Shown: positions 5,818 through 10,347 of the stretch, in pieces
Layout: every line of letters starts with the position of its first letter
How positions within the stretch are numbered: the stretch's first letter is position 1
NCBI GenBank assembly: GCA_023418355.1
Contig: JAEZZU010000199.1
Location: 1 to 10,347, forward strand
Source of the DNA: Pseudomonadota bacterium
Lineage (GTDB): Bacteria > Pseudomonadota > Gammaproteobacteria > Burkholderiales > Burkholderiaceae_C
Reading direction: 5' to 3'
Length of the DNA stretch: 10,347 bases
The notes under the pieces: generated by a model
The model's input: only the letters and a program-made list of their open reading frames with translations
What the model was told of the DNA's origin: nothing
Database searches by the model: none
Translations under genes and position numbers: made by a program

Positions 5818-6921
5818 ATGATCGCTCTGACCACTCCTTCCCACATTGCCATTCTGGGCGCAGGCCTAATGGGCCGTCTGCTGGCTCTGGAGCTGGCGCG
5901 TGAAGGGCATCGCGTGGAAATGTTCGAAGCCAAAGGGCCTGAGGCCGATGGCGCCGCCGCACGCGTAGCCGCCGCCATGCTGGCGCCGCTGGCTGAATCT
6001 GCCATCACCGAGCCCGGCGTGGTGCGCATGGGCCAGTACGGCCTGACGCGCTGGCCCGAGCTGATCGCACAGCTGGATGACCACGTCTTCTTCCAGCAAA
6101 ACGGCACGCTGGTGGTCTGGCACCGCCAGGATGCAGCCGATGCCAACCGCCTGTGCGGTCTGTTTGAGAAAAACCGCCGCATCAACCCCACGCTGCCCGC
6201 GCTCGAAACCCTGAACACTGAACGCCTGAACGAGGTGGAACCCGCACTGCAGGGCCGTTTCAAGCAGGGCGTATATCTGCCCGGCGAAGGCCAGCTGGAC
6301 AACCGCCAGCTGCTGGCCGCCCTCGAAAAGACACTGACCCGCCTGGGCGTCACCTTCCACTGGCACACCCCCCGTGAGACCACGGATTTCACCCCCGGCA
6401 CGGCCGGCCAGCCCGATCTGGTGATTGACGCCCGCGGTCTGGGTGCACGCACGGAGTGGAAAGACCTGCGCGGTATTCGTGGTGAGGTGGTGCGCGTCTA
6501 TGCCCCCGAGGTCACACTGCAGCGCCCCACACGCCTAGTGCACCCACGCTATCCGCTGTATATCGCGCCGAAGGAAAACCATTTGTTTGTGATTGGCGCA
6601 ACCGAGATCGAGTCGGACGACATGAGCCCCGCCAGCCTGCGCTCGGTCATGGAGCTGCTCAGCGCCCTCTACACCGTGCACACTGGCTTTGCCGAGGCGC
6701 GCATTCTGGAAATTGCCACCCAGTGCCGCCCCACGCTGCCTGACAATCTGCCTGCCGTGCGCTGGCAGGGCGAGCGCGTGCTGCAGGTCAATGGCCTGTA
6801 CCGCCACGGCTACATGATTTCCCCCGCTATGCTCGACGTCACGCTGCAGATCCTGCGCACCGGCAGCACCGAGCTGGCTGAGCGCTTTGACGTGGCTGTG
6901 CACCAGCCTGCCAGCGCCTGA
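5818..6921 (+). CDS. thiO: FAD-dependent glycine oxidase ThiO, 367 aa
   Basis: A flavoprotein of the D-amino-acid-oxidase/GlyOx family. It oxidises glycine with O2 to iminoglycine, which ThiG uses to build the thiazole ring, so this organism makes the imine aerobically instead of with ThiH. The dinucleotide-binding motif IAILGAGLMGRLLALELAREG is at residues 10-30, with the ribose-binding acid in VEMFEAK (about 34-40). AAARVAAAMLAPLAE (about 46-60) fits the flavin-contacting segment of the family. QGVYLPGEGQLDNRQLLAALE lies mid-protein, and the C-terminal flavin-site segment is LYRHGYMISPAMLD. Length matches the family. ATG 5818 is preceded by only a weak GGA. It is the first gene of the riboswitch-controlled operon; thiS follows after a 38-nt gap containing a T-run without a matching stem. 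Confidence 0.92.
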   Translation: MIALTTPSHIAILGAGLMGRLLALELAREGHRVEMFEAKGPEADGAAARVAAAMLAPLAESAITEPGVVRMGQYGLTRWPELIAQLDDHVFFQQNGTLVVWHRQDAADANRLCGLFEKNRRINPTLPALETLNTERLNEVEPALQGRFKQGVYLPGEGQLDNRQLLAALEKTLTRLGVTFHWHTPRETTDFTPGTAGQPDLVIDARGLGARTEWKDLRGIRGEVVRVYAPEVTLQRPTRLVHPRYPLYIAPKENHLFVIGATEIESDDMSPASLRSVMELLSALYTVHTGFAEARILEIATQCRPTLPDNLPAVRWQGERVLQVNGLYRHGYMISPAMLDVTLQILRTGSTELAERFDVAVHQPASA

Positions 6922-6959
6922 TTTTTTTCTACCCCGTCTTTGCCCTGATCTGGACAGAC

Positions 6960-7157
6960 ATGCACATCACCATCAACCAACAAACCGTGGAACTGCCTGA
7001 CAACGCCACCGTGGCCGATGCCGTTGCCCAATGGCAGCCCAAGCCGCCGTTTGCCGTTGCCGTGAATACGGAATTTGTACCCAAGTCCGGCTATGCCGCA
7101 CGCGCCCTGCAAGCAGGCGACCGCATGGAAATCATCGCCCCAGTGACGGGCGGTTGA
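6960..7157 (+). CDS. thiS: Sulfur carrier protein ThiS, 65 aa
   Basis: A ubiquitin-like beta-grasp protein that carries sulfur as a C-terminal thiocarboxylate for thiazole formation. It opens with MHITINQQTVELPDNATVADAV and ends with IIAPVTGG, the obligatory Gly-Gly tail that is adenylated and thiolated. The 65-residue length is typical. The adenylating enzyme (ThiF or a MoeB-like protein) is not in this window. ThiS acts as partner of ThiG, encoded 73 nt downstream. The Shine-Dalgarno before ATG 6960 is weak (GGACAGAC), which may mean partial translational coupling to thiO. Confidence 0.95.
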   Translation: MHITINQQTVELPDNATVADAVAQWQPKPPFAVAVNTEFVPKSGYAARALQAGDRMEIIAPVTGG

Positions 7158-7183
7158 GCATTTTTCAGAAATTTGAATGAAAT

Positions 7184-7226
7184 TAGCCTCTAGCGCTTAT
7201 CTGACGGGCGCTAGCAGCTATCAAAA
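7184..7226 (-). repeat. Dispersed palindromic element inside the thi operon (copy B)
   Basis: This is the reverse-orientation partner of copy A, sharing TTTTGATAGCTGCT exactly. It can fold: TAGC (7184-7187)/GCTA (7217-7220), an internal 2x2 mismatch, then CTAGCGC (7190-7196)/GCGCTAG (7208-7214) around an 11-nt loop. It occupies most of the thiS-thiG spacer, so the polycistronic mRNA would carry this hairpin just before thiG. Confidence 0.65.
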
Positions 7227-7230
7227 CGAT

Positions 7231-8040
7231 ATGACTACAGAGACTTCTTCTGCCGCCGACAGCTTGGTGCTGTATGGCCAGACCTTCCAGAGCCGCCTGC
7301 TGCTGGGCACTTCGCGCTACCCCTCGCCTGCCGTGCTGGAGGCCGCCGTCACGCGCGCCAAGCCCGCCATGGTCACGGCCTCGCTGCGCCGCCAGGGCAG
7401 CAATGCCGCCGAAACCGGCGCCAGCTTCTGGGAGCTGCTGCGCAAGCTGAACGTGCCCGTGCTGCCCAATACTGCCGGCTGCATGACCATTCAGGAAGCC
7501 GTGACCACCGCCCAGATGGCACGCGAAGTGTTTGACACACCCTGGATCAAGCTGGAGCTGATTGGCGACGACTACACGCTGCAGCCCGATACGCTGAACC
7601 TCGTCGAAGCGGCTTCCATCCTGATCAAGGACGGTTTTCAGGTACTGCCCTACTGCACCGAAGATCTGGTGCTGTGCCAGCGCCTGGTCGATGTCGGCTG
7701 CCAGGCCGTCATGCCCTGGGCCGCGCCCATTGGCACGGGCCGTGGCCCCGCCAACCCCTACGCCATGCAGGTGCTGCGCGAGCGCCTGAATGTGCCGCTG
7801 ATCGTGGATGCAGGCCTCGGCCGCCCCTCGCACGCCTGCACCGTCATGGAATGGGGCTTTGATGGCGTGCTGCTGAACACCGCCGTAGCCCTGTCCGAAG
7901 ACCCCGTGCGCATGGCTGGCGCCTTTGCCGATGCCGTACAGGCCGGCCGGGATGGCTATCTGGCTGGCGCCATGGCGGAGCAAAACGCCGCCCAGCCCAG
8001 CACCCCCGTTCTTGGCACACCCTTCTGGCACCATGACTGA
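7231..8040 (+). CDS. thiG: Thiazole synthase ThiG, 269 aa
   Basis: A TIM-barrel enzyme that condenses deoxyxylulose 5-phosphate, iminoglycine from ThiO and sulfur from ThiS thiocarboxylate into thiazole phosphate. It shows LLLGTSRYPSP near the N-terminus, LPNTAGCMTIQEAV, and WIKLELIGDD with the Schiff-base lysine K107. The phosphate-binding strands are MPWAAPIGTGRGPANP and VDAGLGRPSHA, followed by MEWGFDGVLLNTAVA. The frame is open from an ATG at 7177, but the 18 extra residues would come entirely from the repeat element, so ATG 7231 is preferred; it gives the usual family length. Neither start has a clear Shine-Dalgarno. The 3' end overlaps thiE by 8 nt. Confidence 0.94.
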   Translation: MTTETSSAADSLVLYGQTFQSRLLLGTSRYPSPAVLEAAVTRAKPAMVTASLRRQGSNAAETGASFWELLRKLNVPVLPNTAGCMTIQEAVTTAQMAREVFDTPWIKLELIGDDYTLQPDTLNLVEAASILIKDGFQVLPYCTEDLVLCQRLVDVGCQAVMPWAAPIGTGRGPANPYAMQVLRERLNVPLIVDAGLGRPSHACTVMEWGFDGVLLNTAVALSEDPVRMAGAFADAVQAGRDGYLAGAMAEQNAAQPSTPVLGTPFWHHD

Positions 8041-8947
8041 GCAGCACATCACCAAGATGGCGCAAGCCATTGTGGCCGCGCACCGCGCCACTTTTACGTC
8101 TGACACCCTGCCTGCGCAGCCCGTGCCAGCACCCACCCGCTGCGAACCCGCCTACCTGGCGGCTTTGCAGGCCTGCAGCGCACTGGGCTTTATTGCGATT
8201 GACGCCGAATGCCTGGCGAATGCCTGGCAGCGCCAGACCGAGCGCACGGGCCAGTTTGACGCCACGCACTGGCCCGATGACCCGCAGGACTTTGGTCTGG
8301 CAGGTGCGGATCCCAAGCTGGCTTTTCCCGAGTGCCCCCGTGCGCTGGGCCTGTATGGCGTGCTGCCCACAGCCGAATGGGTGGGCCGCATGGCGCGTGC
8401 AGGTGTACCCACAGTACAGCTGCGCTTCAAAAGCGAAGACCAGGACGCGATTCGCCGCGAAGTGCAGGCTGCAGTCGAAGCCGTCAAAGGCACGAACGCA
8501 CGCCTGTTTATCAACGACCACTGGCAGGCTGCCATTGATGCCGGTGCGTACGGCATCCACGTCGGCCAGGAAGACCTGGACGCACTGGAAGGCGCACAGC
8601 TGGACGCCATCCGTGCCAGCGGCCTGCGCCTGGGCGTAAGCACCCATGGCTACGCCGAAATGGTGCGCGCCCACATGGTGCAGCCCAGCTACATCGCCCT
8701 TGGTGCCGTGTTCCCGACCACGCTGAAAAAGATGGCCACCGCCCCGCAAGGCGTGGCGCGTCTGCAGGCCTATGTGCGCCTGATGCAGCAGTATCCGCTG
8801 GTCGCCATTGGCGGCATTGCAGCCGAGCAATTTCCGCAGGTGCTGAGCACCGGCGTGGGCTCGATTGCGGTGGTGCGTGCACTGGTCAATGCACCAGACC
8901 CGCAAGCCGCAGCACAAGATTTGCTCACCCGCATGCAGGTGCAGTAA
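8033..8947 (+). CDS. thiE: Thiamine-phosphate synthase ThiE with N-terminal extension, 304 aa
   Basis: This enzyme joins HMP-PP with thiazole phosphate to give thiamine phosphate, the last shared step of the pathway. The catalytic TIM barrel spans about residues 105-304. It includes LGLYGVLPTAEWV, QLRFK (129-133, pyrophosphate contact), ARLFINDHWQAAID, YGIHVGQEDL, RLGVSTHGYAEM, PSYIALGAVFPTTLKKMATAP, VAIGGI and TGVGSIAVV. This resembles the E. coli form, which is about 210 residues. Residues 1-104 are an extra segment containing YLAALQACSALGFIAIDAEC and WPDDPQDFGLAG, with no motif I can name. From memory, Burkholderiales ThiE proteins often carry a related extension. ATG 8033 overlaps the thiG stop by 8 nt, indicating translational coupling. 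A longer in-frame start at 7925 would lie inside thiG. It is the last gene of the operon; no clear intrinsic terminator follows. Confidence 0.93.
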   Translation: MTEQHITKMAQAIVAAHRATFTSDTLPAQPVPAPTRCEPAYLAALQACSALGFIAIDAECLANAWQRQTERTGQFDATHWPDDPQDFGLAGADPKLAFPECPRALGLYGVLPTAEWVGRMARAGVPTVQLRFKSEDQDAIRREVQAAVEAVKGTNARLFINDHWQAAIDAGAYGIHVGQEDLDALEGAQLDAIRASGLRLGVSTHGYAEMVRAHMVQPSYIALGAVFPTTLKKMATAPQGVARLQAYVRLMQQYPLVAIGGIAAEQFPQVLSTGVGSIAVVRALVNAPDPQAAAQDLLTRMQVQ

Positions 8948-8952
8948 AGACC

Positions 8953-8974
8953 TACTACTTCATTTTGCGTAGTA
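8953..8974. promoter_or_regulatory. Inverted repeat TACTAC-N10-GTAGTA upstream of the porin promoter
   Basis: There are perfect 6-bp arms at 8953-8958 and 8969-8974, starting 5 nt after the thiE stop and ending 21 nt before the -24 element. No T-run follows, so it is a poor terminator. It could be an operator or activator-binding dyad for the porin gene, or a weak 3'-end hairpin of the thi mRNA. Confidence 0.3.
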
Positions 8975-8994
8975 CCCACAACCATCCCTCAATT

Positions 8995-9010
8995 TGGCAC
9001 GGCTTATGCT
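8995..9010 (+). promoter_or_regulatory. Sigma-54-type (-24/-12) promoter for the porin
   Basis: TTGGCACGGCTTATGCT (8994-9010) fits the RpoN consensus YTGGCACGrNNNTTGCW with a single mismatch, A for T at 9006. The invariant GG (8996-8997) and GC (9008-9009) are exactly 10 nt apart. Transcription would start near 9021, giving a leader of about 86 nt. The leader contains a GC hairpin (CAGCG 9033-9037 / CGCTG 9048-9052). No other TGGCAC in the window has the correct GC spacing. Confidence 0.6.
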
Positions 9011-9106
9011 CCGTGAGCAAAAGCAACCGGCACAGCGGCGTTTGCTGCGCTGCCGTTCGCTCAAAAATTTTCAAGCTTTGCTATTGATCTCTTGAGGGAT
9101 TCCCCG

Positions 9107-10183
9107 ATGAAACACACTCTGATCGCCCTGGGTGCCGCGCTGGCATGCCTGGGTACTGCGCATGCCCAAAGCAACGTGCAACTGTCTGGCCTGGTCGACA
9201 TGTATGTCGGCTCCATGAAGGCTCCCGGCGGTGCACGCACCAGCGAAGTCGGTTCTGGCGGCCTGACCACCTCGTGGTGGGGCATCAAGGGCACGGAAGA
9301 CCTGGGCAATGGCCTGAAGGCAGGTTTTGAACTGGGGGCTTTCTTCAGCGCGGACACAGGCACCCCAGGTCGCTGGGAAGTAGGTTCCGGCCCATACAAT
9401 GAAACTTTCTTTGCCCGTGACGCCAATGTTTCGCTGTCCGGTGGCTTTGGTACCGTGAAGCTGGGCCGTTCCATGGCTCCCAACTTCCTGCCCACCATTC
9501 TGTTCAACCCCTATGGTGACTCCTTCACTGTCTCGCCTCTGGTCATCCATGCCAATATGGGCTGGGGCGATAAGGAAAACCATGCACTCAAGACTACAGC
9601 TGCGGACACTGGCTGGAGCAACCAGATCACCTATAGCACCCCCAGCTTTGGTGGCCTGAGCGCCAACCTGCACTACCAGTTCGGTGAACAAGGTGGTGAC
9701 AACAGCAACAAGAAGAACGTGGGCGCAAATGTGCTGTACTTCCAAGGCCCTCTGGCTCTGACAGCTTTCATCGAACGCGCTCAGATTGGCAACCCCAATA
9801 CCTCGGTTCAACCTACCAAGCAGAACTGGATGCTGGGTGGCAGCTATGACTTCAGCATTGCCAAGCTGTATGCCACATACGGTCAATCCAAAGTCAAGGA
9901 TTCGACTGCATCCAAGTACGATGCCAAGACCACATCGCTGGGCGTGGACGTACCTGTAACCAAGGCTGGCACCTTCAAGGCTGCAGCTGCCTACACCAAG
10001 GCGACAGTCAGCACCCCTGTTGATGTCAAGCGCACGACTTACACCTTGGGCTATGACCACTTCCTGTCCAAGCGCACCGACGTCTACACTGCTGTGATGT
10101 ACGACAAGATCAAGAACTCGCCCGATACTGCCGACAATGGCTCGGGCACCAGCCTGGCCGTGGGTATCCGCCACCGCTTCTAA
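9107..10183 (+). CDS. General outer-membrane porin, 358 aa
   Basis: A trimeric 16-strand beta-barrel porin of the betaproteobacterial Omp32-like / Gram-negative porin family, allowing passive diffusion of small solutes across the outer membrane. Signal peptide MKHTLIALGAALACLGTAHA is followed by QSNVQLSGLVDMYVG, the typical first strand. Next are GGLTTSWWGIKGTEDLGNGLKAGFELG and then FFARDANVSLSGGFGTVKLGRSM, the conserved segment before constriction loop 3. Alternating beta strands continue to the C-terminal VGIRHRF, whose terminal Phe is the outer-membrane assembly signal. ATG 9107 has a good Shine-Dalgarno (AGGGA, 9095-9099); the TTG at 9092 is rejected. Codon use looks strongly biased, suggesting high expression. 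It has its own promoter (8995-9010) and terminator and is not part of the thi operon. Solute preference cannot be read from sequence. Confidence 0.93.
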   Translation: MKHTLIALGAALACLGTAHAQSNVQLSGLVDMYVGSMKAPGGARTSEVGSGGLTTSWWGIKGTEDLGNGLKAGFELGAFFSADTGTPGRWEVGSGPYNETFFARDANVSLSGGFGTVKLGRSMAPNFLPTILFNPYGDSFTVSPLVIHANMGWGDKENHALKTTAADTGWSNQITYSTPSFGGLSANLHYQFGEQGGDNSNKKNVGANVLYFQGPLALTAFIERAQIGNPNTSVQPTKQNWMLGGSYDFSIAKLYATYGQSKVKDSTASKYDAKTTSLGVDVPVTKAGTFKAAAAYTKATVSTPVDVKRTTYTLGYDHFLSKRTDVYTAVMYDKIKNSPDTADNGSGTSLAVGIRHRF

Positions 10184-10226
10184 GCAGTCCCCCTGCTGAG
10201 CCAACCAAGCCCCGCCATGCGGGTAA

Positions 10227-10284
10227 TGCCGTTCACTTAAGGTTTTCTGACCTGTTTGATGGGATAGCGTGACGGCACTTTTTT
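10227..10284 (+). terminator. Candidate intrinsic terminator of the porin gene
   Basis: TGCCGT (10227-10232) and CAC (10234-10236) pair with GTG (10269-10271) and ACGGCA (10272-10277), leaving one bulged T. Six Ts follow at 10279-10284. The 32-nt loop can form a small inner hairpin AGGT/ACCT. The stem begins 44 nt after the stop codon. Confidence 0.6.
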
Positions 10285-10290
10285 GACCAC

Positions 10291-10320
10291 ACGGGGGCAT
10301 GTTCGCCCCCGTCGCTGTTT
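10291..10320 (+). terminator. Second GC-rich hairpin, possible back-up terminator
   Basis: ACGGGGGC (10291-10298) and GCCCCCGT (10305-10312) form a perfect 8-bp stem with a 6-nt loop. The tail CGCTGTTT is poor in T, so it may be a weak or back-up terminator, or a 3'-end stabiliser. The last 27 bases of the window hold nothing I can identify. Confidence 0.5.
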
Positions 10321-10347
10321 GGGGAGCAACCTCTCACTGAGCCTTAT

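Noticed and set aside
6894..6929. T-run after the thiO stop as an internal terminator
   Set aside because: The eight-T run at 6922-6929 is not preceded by an adjoining stem; the nearest (GGCTG/CAGCC) ends 13 nt earlier.
7183..8917. Two long minus-strand frames (317 and 357 codons) opposite thiG and thiE
   Set aside because: They are Gly/Arg/His-rich shadows of GC-rich coding sequence, overlapping each other and without ribosome binding sites.
9059..9076. AT-rich near-palindrome GCTCAAAAATTTTCAAGC before the porin
   Set aside because: The arms have mismatches and the symmetry is mostly the AAAA/TTTT core; likely just AT-rich leader sequence.
9071..10300. 409-codon open frame on the minus strand opposite the porin
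   Set aside because: It is the antisense shadow of a strongly codon-biased gene. The plus strand has a signal peptide, Shine-Dalgarno, porin motifs and C-terminal Phe; the minus frame has no recognisable domain.
1..10347. CRISPR arrays, tRNA/rRNA genes, insertion sequences, phage or toxin-antitoxin genes
   Set aside because: No regularly spaced direct repeats, cloverleaf-like sequence, transposase motif or related protein was seen on reading both strands.

Overview
The window looks like a chromosomal segment of a Gram-negative betaproteobacterium, most likely Comamonadaceae (Comamonas/Delftia/Acidovorax-like). The evidence is high-GC coding, a general porin that ends in Phe, thiamine genes with long Burkholderiales-type features, and a dispersed palindromic element that I associate from memory with Comamonadaceae intergenic regions. 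The lineage call is inference; no rRNA or marker gene is present.

Layout: (1) 1-181, minus strand: the N-terminus of a Crp/Fnr-family regulator, cut by the window edge. (2) 506-790, minus: a small hypothetical gene followed by an intrinsic terminator (371-409). (3) 969-2102, plus: a class V aminotransferase-fold PLP enzyme. (4) 2207-3654: a TPP riboswitch followed by a CytX-type hydroxymethylpyrimidine (HMP) permease. (5) 4107-4592: a secreted protein with two SH3b domains, starting at GTG, with a strong terminator (4618-4643). (6) 4673-8947: the main thiamine locus. thiD is on the minus strand and points away from a second TPP riboswitch (5625-5753), which leads thiO-thiS-thiG-thiE on the plus strand. 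(7) 9107-10183: an outer-membrane porin preceded by a sigma-54-like -24/-12 element and followed by two candidate terminators.

The thiamine genes form a coherent pathway. CytX brings in HMP and ThiD phosphorylates it to HMP-PP. ThiO oxidises glycine to the imine used for the thiazole, ThiS carries the sulfur as a C-terminal thiocarboxylate, and ThiG builds the thiazole ring. ThiE joins HMP-PP and thiazole phosphate into thiamine phosphate. ThiC, ThiF (or another ThiS-adenylating enzyme), Dxs and ThiL are not here and must be encoded elsewhere. The permease and the thiOSGE operon each carry their own TPP riboswitch; thiD has no visible one.

I see no wholly new system: no CRISPR, mobile element, phage, toxin-antitoxin or defence genes. 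The points worth a second look are regulatory and structural: the sigma-54-like porin promoter, an extra helix inside the second riboswitch, copies of a dispersed palindrome (one inside the thi operon between thiS and thiG, one reaching the 3' end of thiD), and a roughly 104-residue N-terminal extension on ThiE.
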